Assembly: GCA_016715905.1 (NCBI GenBank)
Contig: JADJXI010000017.1
Location: forward strand, 248,001 to 312,000
Direction: 5' to 3'
Origin: Sphingobacteriaceae bacterium
GTDB lineage: Bacteria; Bacteroidota; Bacteroidia; B-17B0; Aurantibacillaceae
Length of the DNA stretch: 64,000 bases
In this document: piece after piece, positions 26,367 through 35,368 of the stretch
Layout of the letters: each line of letters opens with the position of its first letter
How positions within the stretch are numbered: the stretch's first letter is position 1
Notes under the pieces: model-generated
The model's input: only the letters and a program-made list of their open reading frames with translations
What the model was told of the DNA's origin: nothing
Databases searched by the model: none
Position numbers and translations under genes: made by a program

Positions 26367-26416
26367 GAAAAAAAATTAAAGTACTAATTTTATGCTTCAA
26401 TTGGGTTAAAGATAAT

Positions 26417-26424
26417 TAAATTTG
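26417..26424 (+). promoter_or_regulatory. Promoter -7 element (TAAATTTG)
   Basis: Full TAnnTTTG match with the ATG only eight bases later (26433), so the message probably has almost no leader. Confidence 0.4.
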
Positions 26425-26432
26425 AAGGCAAA

Positions 26433-26981
26433 ATGAAAGTTGTAAGCGATAGAATAAGTATTCTTAAAAAAGATGATTTGCTGAGCATAGTTATATTGCC
26501 AACTACTGATCAGAAAAAGACATTTCTTTTATTTTTGTGGTTATTTGCCTGGTCGGTTTGCGGTGTTATCGTACTTTTTAATTATAAGCAACTTGTGCAA
26601 CAAGACGCTAAAATTTTTGTGATTGTTTATTTAGCGTTTTGGTTATATTATGAATTTAAAATAGCCCGGGCTTTTATTTGGAAGAAATGGGGCAAAGAAA
26701 AAATTTGGCTTAAGAGTGGGAAACTTAATTATCAACGAGAGGTCAATCAAAAAGGGAAAATAAATGAATACGAATTAAATTTATTGGATGAGTTAAAATT
26801 AATTGAAATAAGTACCGGAAGTTTTTCTGATTTTTTCAATCAAAGTTTTTGGGTAAAAGGAGGGGAAAGAATAGAATTCAAATATTTGGATAAATTTATT
26901 CGCTTTGGGATGCAGATTAATACTGAAGAAGCTAGAATTCTTCTCTCGGAAATCAAACAATACCTTCAAAAATCAAAATAA
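26433..26981 (+). CDS. Hypothetical membrane protein
   Basis: A 182-residue protein with two membrane helices (about 31-51, LLFLWLFAWSVCGVIVLF, and 61-80, IFVIVYLAFWLYYEF) forming a hairpin, then a soluble C-terminal part of about 95 residues with a beta pattern resembling bPH-like domains. It has no recognised family name here. It lies alone between the permease and holA, with its own promoter. Confidence 0.7.
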   Translation: MKVVSDRISILKKDDLLSIVILPTTDQKKTFLLFLWLFAWSVCGVIVLFNYKQLVQQDAKIFVIVYLAFWLYYEFKIARAFIWKKWGKEKIWLKSGKLNYQREVNQKGKINEYELNLLDELKLIEISTGSFSDFFNQSFWVKGGERIEFKYLDKFIRFGMQINTEEARILLSEIKQYLQKSK

Positions 26982-26987
26982 AGATAT

Positions 26988-28055
26988 TTAATGTAAAATT
27001 TTAAAAGTAAGTTCCTTCAATAAGGCGCCTTGATCAAATCCATTATTATTTACACCTTTAGATTTTAAGTCATATTCCTTTAGCAGAGAAAATATATTTT
27101 TAAGCTTTGCGGTTCCGTAATAAGATGCACCCTTTGCAATAGCGTCAACAAAGAATGGATTAACACCTAATGCACCGGCTGCGGCAAACTTACTTTTGTC
27201 CTTTAAAAAATGATACTTTAAAATTTTACTGAAGTAGGCAAATAATGTTGCCAGGGTTAAAACATTTGGATTGTCTTTTAAATTTTCAGCGAAATAATTT
27301 GCAATGCGATTAGCTTTTAAAACATCTTTGGCCCCTAAAGCATCCTGAAATTCAAAAACATTAAAATCTTTGCTAATTCCTATTTGATTTTGAATTATTT
27401 CAGGTGTGATTTCTACTCCCGGTTTTAAATTAATAATCAATTTTCCAACTTCATTTGTAATTTTACTCAAATCATTGCCTAAAAATTCAGCTAATAAAAA
27501 TGCTCCCTTAGGCGATATGGCAAAGCCTAATCTCTTGATATAATCTGTAATCCATCCTTGCAAGGCGCTATCATACATTTTTTTGGTTTCAAAAAACACT
27601 GCGTTTTTTTGAATTGCTTTTGCCAAAGCACTGCGTTTATCTATTGTTTTATGTTTGTAGCAAATAACAAGAATTGTACTTGATAAAGGGTTACTAATAT
27701 AAGAAGTGAATAGCTGCGCTCCATTTAATTTCTGACTTTTGATTTCCTCTTGGCCCTCTTCGTCACCTGCACTAGTTTTAGAAAATTCCTTTATACCTTG
27801 TGCCTCTTTAACTATTATCACCTGATATTCGCTCATCATCGGAAATTGTTTACACAATCCTACAACAGCACTTAAATCAACATCTTTCCCATAAACCACA
27901 TGTTGATTGAATTCTCTTTCGCTTTCTTCTAATGTGTTTTCTTCAATATAATTACTTATTAAATCAATATAATAAGTTTCTTCGCCTGATAAAAAATATA
28001 CAGGTTTAAATATTTTTCTTTTGAGATCTGTGATTATTTTGTCTACTTCTTTCAA
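26988..28055 (-). CDS. holA: DNA polymerase III subunit delta
   Basis: The delta subunit opens the beta sliding clamp and is part of the clamp loader. The 355-residue protein opens with KPVYFLSGEETYYIDLI, the typical HolA N-terminus, and carries the AAA+-like domain to about 210 followed by the collar helices. The start is TTG at 28055, overlapping the TGA of the histidine kinase gene (TTGA), so translation is coupled to a sensor gene, an unusual partner for holA. Confidence 0.92.
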   Translation of the reverse strand: MKEVDKIITDLKRKIFKPVYFLSGEETYYIDLISNYIEENTLEESEREFNQHVVYGKDVDLSAVVGLCKQFPMMSEYQVIIVKEAQGIKEFSKTSAGDEEGQEEIKSQKLNGAQLFTSYISNPLSSTILVICYKHKTIDKRSALAKAIQKNAVFFETKKMYDSALQGWITDYIKRLGFAISPKGAFLLAEFLGNDLSKITNEVGKLIINLKPGVEITPEIIQNQIGISKDFNVFEFQDALGAKDVLKANRIANYFAENLKDNPNVLTLATLFAYFSKILKYHFLKDKSKFAAAGALGVNPFFVDAIAKGASYYGTAKLKNIFSLLKEYDLKSKGVNNNGFDQGALLKELTFKILH

Positions 28056-30031
28056 CTTGGAAATTTGCTGGAGTCCATTTCAAAATAAAACGCTGTACCA
28101 TTAGCGTCTGTTTTAATCTTAATTTCAGAATCGATTTGCTCTGCTAAAATATTTATTAAATCCATTCCCATTGTTGTTTTATCCGAAACGTTCATGGTTT
28201 CCGACATTCCAACGCCGTTATCTAAAACAGCAATTACACATTTATCATTCTCAATTTTAACAGAAACCACTATGCTTCCCTTTTTATTTTTAGGAAATGC
28301 ATGATTATATGCGTTAGATAAAAGTTCATTTATAAGTAATCCTAAAGGAACGGCATAATCTATATTTAACTTTAAACCATTAGCTTCAAGTTGAGTATCC
28401 AAATTAATTTGAGAATCTGAAAAACTCCTTTCTATTTGCCAAACGATATTATGCACAAAATCATTTAATGAAATATTCGACAAATTGGTGTTTTGATACA
28501 GCAATTGGTGAGTTAAGGCAATTGAAGCAATTCGTTGTTTTACTTCTTCCAATGCCACTTCATTTCCCGTACCCTCTAATTTAGAAATATGCAATCCAAG
28601 CAAGCTGTTAATTATTTGCAGATTGTTTTTTACGCGATGATGTACTTCTCTTAATAAAATGTCTTTTTCTTTTAGTGATTGTTCAATTTGTTGGTTTTGT
28701 ACAATAATTTTAGAGGTTTTTTCCTGTAATTCTATCTGCCTTTTCTTTACATACCTATTTCGCCATAGTAAAACTATAATTAGGGCAGTTAGTACTAAAA
28801 TTCCTATAAATTGGTAAGCCCTTTGTGATTTTATTTGTTCATCTTCCAGCTTTTGCTGAATCAGCATCTTATTTTTTTCCTGCAGTTCAAATTCTTTTTG
28901 TTCAATCTGAAATGCTATTTCGGCATTATTTAAATTTTGCATTTTTTCAGCCGTATTCAAACTGTCCTTGATATTAAAATACCTGTTAAAATAAAGGATT
29001 GCGTTATCATATTGTTTTTGCGCCTGAAAAAAGGTAGCTTTTAAATACAAGTATTTTAAACTTTGACTGATGTCGCTAAATCCTTTACTTAACAGGTGTT
29101 CTGAAGAATCCAAATATTTTTTTGCCAGTTCCTTATTATTTAATTGCAGATAACACTCCACCATTAAATTATAACTGTTAAAGGCACTACCAAAATCATT
29201 GTCTTTTAAACTGTAATATATATCTTCTTTTAAGAGGGGAATTGCCTCTTTTATTTTTCCTTTGTTGAAATAACTAAATCCTAAATTTCCCCCAATTAAT
29301 GCTTTAAAAAAACTATAGTGTATCGCTTTTTCTTCTGGAATGTTCATGGATTCTAATACCTGTTTTGCTTTCAAAAAACTGGCCTCAGCACTGTCTGAAT
29401 TTTTCTGGCGATTAAAATAAACCCCAACATCATTATACAAACTCGCCAAAGCATCTGTATCATTTACTGTAAATGATTTATTAAATTCATTTCTCCTTTC
29501 GGCAATGGCTTTATCAAAAAAATTAAGTGAAGCATACAACTTACTTTTAGGAATTCCGTAATCAATAATTACTGAATCACTTTTTCTCAATCGCATTAAT
29601 TCCATTCGGGAATTCACTTCATAAGCTTTTATATAATTGCGAATTCCAACAAAACAGGTTTTCAGTAACGAATAACACAATAAAGAATCGTTAACATTTA
29701 AAGCATAACTATTTAAGCCTTGCTCTAAAGCAAAAACCGCCTTGGTGTAGTTTTTTCTGGAAAGCTCAAGTTTTGCCTCAATTAATTCTACCAACAGTTT
29801 CGCCTCTTTACTCTCACTTTTTTCACGTATTAACTTTTTGGCCAACTCCAATGTATCCTTAATTAAAGGGTAAACCTCATACAATTTTGATGGCGATAAT
29901 TTAGATGTTAGCGTAATTCGATTTTTAAAATCAGCAGCATAAAATTTATCGCAAAATTCTTTTTTATCAGACTGTGCTTTTGAAAACCCAATCGAAAAAA
30001 TAGTTAAGTAGAATATTGCTTTTAGTTTCAT
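28052..30031 (-). CDS. TPR sensor histidine kinase (HisKA_2 type)
   Basis: A 659-residue membrane kinase. Signal sequence (1-19), periplasmic TPR-like helices (about 25-380), one membrane helix (FIGILVLTALIIVLLW, about 405-420), a coiled coil, a HisKA_2 phosphoacceptor (REVHHRVKNNLQIINSLLGL, about 464-483), and a HATPase domain with N-box NELLSNAYNHAFP, G1 DNGVGM and a GMDL-containing G2 box. This is the common TPR-HisKA_2 layout in Bacteroidota, usually paired with a LytTR response regulator; none lies in the window. It is the upstream partner of holA. Confidence 0.92.
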   Translation of the reverse strand: MKLKAIFYLTIFSIGFSKAQSDKKEFCDKFYAADFKNRITLTSKLSPSKLYEVYPLIKDTLELAKKLIREKSESKEAKLLVELIEAKLELSRKNYTKAVFALEQGLNSYALNVNDSLLCYSLLKTCFVGIRNYIKAYEVNSRMELMRLRKSDSVIIDYGIPKSKLYASLNFFDKAIAERRNEFNKSFTVNDTDALASLYNDVGVYFNRQKNSDSAEASFLKAKQVLESMNIPEEKAIHYSFFKALIGGNLGFSYFNKGKIKEAIPLLKEDIYYSLKDNDFGSAFNSYNLMVECYLQLNNKELAKKYLDSSEHLLSKGFSDISQSLKYLYLKATFFQAQKQYDNAILYFNRYFNIKDSLNTAEKMQNLNNAEIAFQIEQKEFELQEKNKMLIQQKLEDEQIKSQRAYQFIGILVLTALIIVLLWRNRYVKKRQIELQEKTSKIIVQNQQIEQSLKEKDILLREVHHRVKNNLQIINSLLGLHISKLEGTGNEVALEEVKQRIASIALTHQLLYQNTNLSNISLNDFVHNIVWQIERSFSDSQINLDTQLEANGLKLNIDYAVPLGLLINELLSNAYNHAFPKNKKGSIVVSVKIENDKCVIAVLDNGVGMSETMNVSDKTTMGMDLINILAEQIDSEIKIKTDANGTAFYFEMDSSKFPS

Positions 30032-30327
30032 GATAATTTGGACATCCTAAACGGAAATACGCGCGGCTAACAAATTGAATATGTGATCAGAAATTAACAA
30101 GTACAGTATTGTCTAAAACAGAAAAGAAATTTACAGATTAATTCAAAAGAAAATAAGGAATCTTATAAAAAGATTTAACTCTACTAAAATATTTTAGAAC
30201 ACTTTATTGAAAGGGCGTTCTTTCATAATAAAACAAGTATTAGATTAATTTCTACTGGCTAAAAGGTTGTATCTTTAAGCGTTATGCAAAATTTCATTTT
30301 TTCATATATCGCCATATATTAAGAGTT
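30032..30327. other. Intergenic gap of 296 bp
   Basis: The longest non-coding gap in the window, between divergent genes. It is AT-rich and I see no RNA gene, repeat or strong hairpin. TATCTTTA near 30270 could be a weak -7 element for the DUF6056 gene. Confidence 0.5.
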
Positions 30328-31746
30328 TTGAAAATCCTCCTTAAACACTTTTATACAAGTTCGCTTATCCTAGTCTCAGGACTCTTATTGTTGTATTTTA
30401 TTATTATCAGTTATTACAACAGGGCCGCTTCAGATGATATATATTCTATGATGCTTCATAAAGAATGGGGAAGTGTTGATTTAATTAGTCATTATTACCT
30501 AACCTGGAGTGGAAGATTAAGTTCCTTAATTTATTTTACATTTTACCTGAAATTATACCACTCACTGCCTGATTTTCATAACCTGATGTTATTCAATTAC
30601 GCTTTTACCTTGTCCCTTTTAGTTTATTCAGTTTCCAAAATAATCAGGTTTATTTTAAAAAAATATTTTCAGTTTGATTTTGGAAAAATGCAATGTATAG
30701 CGTATTCTATTTTGTTTATTGGTTCATTTTACTTTTTTACTTTTCAAAGTAGCGAGGTTTGGTGGTGGTTTTGTTCCAGTTTTGTATACTTACAAAGTAT
30801 AGTTTTTTTACTGTTTGGTGTTTCTTTAGTGCTTAGCTCAAACAAAAAAATATACCATTATTTACTCATTAGCTTTTGTTTTGCCTATGCCGGAAGTGGA
30901 AGTGAAATTTATACAATAATCATTTTAAGTTTACTGCTTTTCCTGTTCTTGTTTTCTAAAATTAAAAAATTAAAACCCATCGCCTTAATAAAAAAATCCG
31001 GATCTTTCAAAGCTGTTTCTATTGCCGTTTTAAGTTTTTGTATAAGCGGAATGATTTGTTTAAGCGCTCCGGGGAATTATGCACGATTAAAATCAGAAGA
31101 AAAAAATATTGTTTCATCAAAACAAATTGTTGTTGCTCAAGATAAAAACGAAATGGCAAATATATTTCTTTCAAATAAAAAATATATTGTTGCTTTAGCT
31201 TTGAGTTTTGCTTGGTTTTTTCTGGGCCGTCATTTATCATCTAAAAAATTAAACACAATTCCAAAACCCGCATTTAAAAAAATTACACTCCTCGTATTCT
31301 CAGCTACCTTTATTTCAATGCTTGTTCCGTTTATACTTGAAAACATTTTATTTAATACTATGTCAATTCCTATAAGGGCATATACATTAACTTCATTTTT
31401 ACTAACTCTTAATTTTTGTTTATTGTTTTTTGCTTTAGGCTATAAAAATTGGATGAAATCGAATACTACTTTTCAATTTCTGTACTTAAGTTATCTTATA
31501 TTGATAGTTTCGCTTCTTGTGTATACCACAACGGTACAATTTAATATATGCAAGCAGTATGCAAATGCATATGATAATCTTTTACATACTTTAATTGATG
31601 CAAAAAAAACAAATTTGCAAGGGAAACTAACTGTACAAAAATTACCGGACTCCGGTGTGCTTATTCCGCTTTATATTGAAGATAAATACATGTCTGAAAA
31701 TATTGAAATTTTACTTGAATTACCCTATAAAATTGAATGTAAGTAA
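30328..31746 (+). CDS. DUF6056-like polytopic membrane protein
   Basis: A 472-residue protein with about ten to eleven membrane helices. The early loop SDDIYSMMLHKEWG and the following TWSGRLSS resemble the glycosyltransferase-like (GT-C fold) DUF6056 family, where the acidic pair in the first loop (Asp36, Asp37) would be catalytic. The start is TTG at 30328; no ATG is close. A polyprenyl-sugar-dependent transferase role is possible but not shown. The stop codon is two bases from the stop of yifB. Confidence 0.65.
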   Translation: MKILLKHFYTSSLILVSGLLLLYFIIISYYNRAASDDIYSMMLHKEWGSVDLISHYYLTWSGRLSSLIYFTFYLKLYHSLPDFHNLMLFNYAFTLSLLVYSVSKIIRFILKKYFQFDFGKMQCIAYSILFIGSFYFFTFQSSEVWWWFCSSFVYLQSIVFLLFGVSLVLSSNKKIYHYLLISFCFAYAGSGSEIYTIIILSLLLFLFLFSKIKKLKPIALIKKSGSFKAVSIAVLSFCISGMICLSAPGNYARLKSEEKNIVSSKQIVVAQDKNEMANIFLSNKKYIVALALSFAWFFLGRHLSSKKLNTIPKPAFKKITLLVFSATFISMLVPFILENILFNTMSIPIRAYTLTSFLLTLNFCLLFFALGYKNWMKSNTTFQFLYLSYLILIVSLLVYTTTVQFNICKQYANAYDNLLHTLIDAKKTNLQGKLTVQKLPDSGVLIPLYIEDKYMSENIEILLELPYKIECK

Positions 31747-31747
31747 A

Positions 31748-33289
31748 TCAACCGGCCCAGTTCTCTCTATCCAAACTTCTGTATTGAATTGCTTCGGCTA
31801 AATGTACTGTTTCAATTTTTTCATGGTTATCTAAATCTGCAATAGTTCTGGCTACTTTCAAAATCCGATCATATGCTCTAGCGCTTAATCCTAAACGTTC
31901 CATGGCGTTTTTTATTAATGCCATTCCTTCGGGCTTAAGCGCGCAGTATTTAATTAAATCTTTGCTCGACATTTGTGCATTACAGTATATTTTTCCGGAC
32001 TCCCTGAATCTTTTGCTTTGAATTTCTCTCGCATGTATTACTCGAGTCCTTATACTTTTACTATCCTCCGATTTTTTTACATCACTTAGTTCGGAAAATG
32101 GGACAGGAGTAACTTCTACATGAATATCAATTCTATCTAACAAGGGGCCACTGATTTTATTTAGATACTTTTGAACTACGCCCGGAGAACATACGCATTC
32201 CTTTTCCGGATGATTATAAAATCCACAAGGACAGGGATTCATACTTGCTACCAACATAAAACTTGCTGGATAATCCACGCTGAATTTTGCTCTGCTGATA
32301 TTTACAACCCTTTCTTCCAAAGGCTGCCTCATAACTTCTAACACCGTTCTTTTAAATTCAGGCAACTCATCTAAAAATAAAACACCGTTGTGGGCTAAAC
32401 TTATTTCTCCCGGCTGCGGATGATTACCTCCGCCCACTAACGCAACATCGGAAATAGTATGATGGGGATTTCTGAATGGACGTCGGGTGATTAATCCTTT
32501 TCCTCCTTTAGCAGTTTTACCGGCCACGCTGTGAATTTTTGTGGTCTCCAGTGCTTCATCCAATGTTAACGGCGGTAAAATTCCGGGTAGCCTTTTACTT
32601 AACATAGTTTTTCCTGCGCCCGGCGGACCAATTAAAATTACATTATGTCCCCCTGCAGCTGCAATCTCTAATGAGCGTTTTATATTTTCTTGTCCTTTTA
32701 CGTCATTAAAGTCATTTTCAATATTAAAATCTTCTTCGGCAAAAGTGCTTAATAAATCCAATTCTTTAATTGGCAATTGCTCGCTCTCATTAAAAAATCG
32801 AATAACTTCACTAATATTTTTAGCCGACAAAACTTCGATGCCGGAAACAACAGCTGCTTCTTCACAGTTTTCTTCCGGAACAATTATGCCTTTAAACCCA
32901 TCTGCCCGGGCCTGAACCGTAATGGGTAAAATTCCACGGATTGGCCTTAACTGTCCATCCAAAGCGACTTCTCCCATGATAACATATTCACTTACCCGTT
33001 CACCGGAAATTTGTTCGCTTGCAGCTAATATTCCAATGGCAATTGGTAAATCATAAGCAGAACCTTCTTTACGGATATCTGCCGGAGCCATATTAATTGT
33101 TATTTGTTTGCCCGGAATTTTATATCCGTTTTGTTTTAATGCACTTTGCAATCTATGCTGACTTTCTTTCACAGCATTATCCGGCAATCCCACCAAATAA
33201 TAATTAATTCCTGTTCCCACACTTACCTCAATGGTAATTTTTGTTGCATTAATGCCATGCACAGCATAGCCAAATGTTTTAACTAGCAT
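31748..33289 (-). CDS. YifB/ComM family Mg-chelatase-like AAA+ ATPase
   Basis: A 513-residue protein. The N-terminal Lon-like domain (about 1-170) starts VKTFGYAVHGINA; the AAA+ core has Walker A GPPGAGKTMLSKR (about 221-233) and Walker B VLFLDELPEF, followed by a Cys cluster CPCGFYNHPEKECVC that suggests metal binding; a C-terminal Mg-chelatase lid ends the protein. ComM is a hexameric helicase that extends branch migration during natural transformation. Together with the ComEA-like gene at 24103 this hints at natural competence. Confidence 0.93.
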   Translation of the reverse strand: MLVKTFGYAVHGINATKITIEVSVGTGINYYLVGLPDNAVKESQHRLQSALKQNGYKIPGKQITINMAPADIRKEGSAYDLPIAIGILAASEQISGERVSEYVIMGEVALDGQLRPIRGILPITVQARADGFKGIIVPEENCEEAAVVSGIEVLSAKNISEVIRFFNESEQLPIKELDLLSTFAEEDFNIENDFNDVKGQENIKRSLEIAAAGGHNVILIGPPGAGKTMLSKRLPGILPPLTLDEALETTKIHSVAGKTAKGGKGLITRRPFRNPHHTISDVALVGGGNHPQPGEISLAHNGVLFLDELPEFKRTVLEVMRQPLEERVVNISRAKFSVDYPASFMLVASMNPCPCGFYNHPEKECVCSPGVVQKYLNKISGPLLDRIDIHVEVTPVPFSELSDVKKSEDSKSIRTRVIHAREIQSKRFRESGKIYCNAQMSSKDLIKYCALKPEGMALIKNAMERLGLSARAYDRILKVARTIADLDNHEKIETVHLAEAIQYRSLDRENWAG

Positions 33290-33378
33290 AATACTTCCTT
33301 AAATAAATTTGATGCTTGCGGGTGATTTTTTTTCGATAAGAACTTTATTTCAAAGCCCCTGATGTGTTTTTTAAATTG

Positions 33379-33404
33379 AAACGATTGTATTAAATAATCG
33401 TTTT
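33379..33404 (-). terminator. Possible terminator / inverted repeat
   Basis: AAACGATT (33379-33386) and AATCGTTT (33396-33403) can form an 8-bp stem with a 9-base loop. It lies about 80 bp after the DUF5689 gene on the minus strand, followed by an A/T-rich stretch. It could also be a regulatory repeat upstream of yifB. Confidence 0.45.
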
Positions 33405-33482
33405 ACCCCTTAAGACAGGTCAAATATCGTAAAAATATTTTTTCTATGCAAAACTGTTCCGGTTTTAAAAGCCTGAGGCTCC

Positions 33483-34745
33483 TTAATTCTCTTTAACCGT
33501 AATGTCATCTATCTGCCATTCGCGACCATCAACATTAGAACCAATATATTTAAAACCTATACGTGTGTTTGTAGTTTTATATGCACTTAATGAAATAGAA
33601 CCGGAATTTACATAAACAAAATTACCGGTTGATAAAGTTGGGAAAACCTGCGTCCAACTTGCTGTATTAGGCAAACCGGTATTATAGTTTGTAGAAACGT
33701 AAACCTCAACTGCCGGCCCATTAAATTTACAGGCGTTTTGAAAGTATAAATTTGGGCTTGAAGAAGCTGATAAATTAATTGCCGGTGAAATTAACCAACT
33801 TTCGCAAGCCGAATTAACGCCGGCTGAATAATTGTTACATGAAGCAAAATTTAATGAATTAAATGTGCCGGTTTTCCAAGGAACGGAACCCGAAACGGCC
33901 TGCTGTGTCCAGCCACCTGAAGTAAGTGAAAGGTCTTCAAAATTTTTGCTAAGATATACTGTATTACATAAGGTTCCGGTCATAGAAACCTCTGAGAGTT
34001 TCCGAATCCTTAATTGAACTTCACTTCCAAATTGACTAACAATAGCTATCATGCTTCCGTTTCCGGTTGGTGGTGTTGTTCCTGCAAAATTTGCATATCC
34101 ACTTGTTCGAACGGCTAATTTTGGGAAAGAGCCGCAAGCTTGTATGCTGTGATTTTTAGCCGTAAATAATACCGGATCGGCAAAAGTTGGAAAGCTTAAG
34201 TTCACGAATTCCACGTTCTCAATTCTTACCAATCTCGATTGCGAATTATAAACCGGATTTGAATTGGATATTAAATCAACAATTGTCATTACCTCCGGTT
34301 GTACAAATTTTCCACTTGCAATTTTGGTAATCATAGTGGCCGGGTTAACTGAGTCTAATTGTATCAGATCAAACTCGTCATTCAAATAAGCTCCCTTTAA
34401 ATTTATTTTTATACTATCGCCAATAATTAAATTTGTATTACTTGTTAATTTTATGCGAATAGCACCTGCACCATCCTTTACAAATAACTCCTTGAAAAAA
34501 TTGCCGCTAACCTCATCCGCAATAACGGTACAGTATAACAAACTATCATCGGTGAACTTGTAATTTTGATTCGGATTTAGACCATATTTATTTTTTATAT
34601 CGAAAATAACAATCTTTTTATCCGGAGTTGGTGTAAAAGTTACGGGTTCCGGAACCGGATCTTTTTCTTTTTTCTTGCAAGATTGAAATAAAAATGTAAA
34701 AATTAATAACGCACAAAAGCTAAAAATAATTTGTTTTGTTCTCAT
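33483..34745 (-). CDS. DUF5689 lipoprotein with choice-of-anchor J domain
   Basis: A 420-residue predicted lipoprotein: the lipidated Cys is in LFQSCKKKEKDP (about residue 23). The DUF5689 region (about 40-255) resembles OB-fold/nuclease-associated domains in Bacteroidota secreted proteins (LYCTVIADEVSGNFFKELFV, SRLVRIENVEF). The C-terminal jelly-roll (about 270-420; NFEDLSLTSGGW, SWLISPAINLS, WQIDDITV) is a choice-of-anchor J/MAM-like carbohydrate-binding type fold. Probably exposed on the cell surface; role unknown. Start ATG at 34745. Confidence 0.82.
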   Translation of the reverse strand: MRTKQIIFSFCALLIFTFLFQSCKKKEKDPVPEPVTFTPTPDKKIVIFDIKNKYGLNPNQNYKFTDDSLLYCTVIADEVSGNFFKELFVKDGAGAIRIKLTSNTNLIIGDSIKINLKGAYLNDEFDLIQLDSVNPATMITKIASGKFVQPEVMTIVDLISNSNPVYNSQSRLVRIENVEFVNLSFPTFADPVLFTAKNHSIQACGSFPKLAVRTSGYANFAGTTPPTGNGSMIAIVSQFGSEVQLRIRKLSEVSMTGTLCNTVYLSKNFEDLSLTSGGWTQQAVSGSVPWKTGTFNSLNFASCNNYSAGVNSACESWLISPAINLSASSSPNLYFQNACKFNGPAVEVYVSTNYNTGLPNTASWTQVFPTLSTGNFVYVNSGSISLSAYKTTNTRIGFKYIGSNVDGREWQIDDITVKEN

Positions 34746-34843
34746 GTGAATCGTATTTTATAAATTAACAATTACCCGAATTTATACATTTTATGCTAAT
34801 TAACATATTCAATTATTAATTTTTTGATATCTGTTTTTTTTTG

Positions 34844-34851
34844 TAGGTTTG
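34844..34851 (+). promoter_or_regulatory. Promoter -7 element (TAGGTTTG)
   Basis: Full TAnnTTTG match, with TTTG at 34823-34826 upstream (17-bp spacer), serving the gene starting at 34869. Confidence 0.5.
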
Positions 34852-34868
34852 GTCTAAATAAATTTAAA

Positions 34869-35309
34869 ATGAAAAATTTCCTTTTTGCTGTACTGATCCT
34901 TTCTTTTACCGGATTTTTCGCTCAAAATAAAGAGGCTTCCGCTGAGCTAGATTGTTTTAATAAATGGGCTGCGAAGTTTGACGAAAGAGGTGCTGAAAAT
35001 GTAGCAGATGGCATGTATGATGATGTTATTATTACCAGTCGTTTAAACGGTAAAGCGCACTGCTATAATGGAAAAGTAATCGTAAAAGAAGGAATGATCG
35101 TTCGCTTTTATATTTTATTAAGTGACGGAAGTCATGAAGAGGTAAAAAGAACATGGAAAAACAAATCCAACGAAAATGTAACTATTGCCAATGGCATGAG
35201 CAAAAGCTTAATCACCGCTCATGGAGAGCTACTGAATGTGCTTTGGCCTTCTAAAATCAAGGCCAAAAAAGCAAAGCCAAGTGTTGCGCCCGACCCATCA
35301 GATGACTAA
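34869..35309 (+). CDS. Secreted protein, possibly NTF2/SnoaL-like fold
   Basis: A 146-residue protein with a signal peptide (MKNFLFAVLILSFTGFFAQ). ATG 34869 is used; an in-frame ATG at 34824 lies upstream of the promoter and gives no better N-terminus. The mature sequence (helices then KVIVKEGMIVRFYILLSDGS) could form an NTF2-like cone fold, as many small Bacteroidota secreted proteins do, but no catalytic residues are evident. The last 15 residues are Lys/Pro rich. Confidence 0.65.
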   Translation: MKNFLFAVLILSFTGFFAQNKEASAELDCFNKWAAKFDERGAENVADGMYDDVIITSRLNGKAHCYNGKVIVKEGMIVRFYILLSDGSHEEVKRTWKNKSNENVTIANGMSKSLITAHGELLNVLWPSKIKAKKAKPSVAPDPSDD

Positions 35310-35345
35310 TGTCAATGACAATAATATGACAGAATAATTCGCAAA

Positions 35346-35367
35346 ATACCCGAAATTTGACGGGTAT
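35346..35367. repeat. Inverted repeat at the hemA start
   Basis: ATACCCG (35346-35352) and CGGGTAT (35361-35367) form a perfect 7-bp inverted repeat around AAATTTGA, directly before the TTG start at 35369. It could be an operator or an mRNA hairpin over the initiation region. Confidence 0.6.
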
Positions 35368-35368
35368 C

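Noticed and set aside
30032..30327. Possible tRNA or small RNA in the longest gap
   Set aside because: No cloverleaf arms, no strong hairpin and no T-run terminator could be found by reading.
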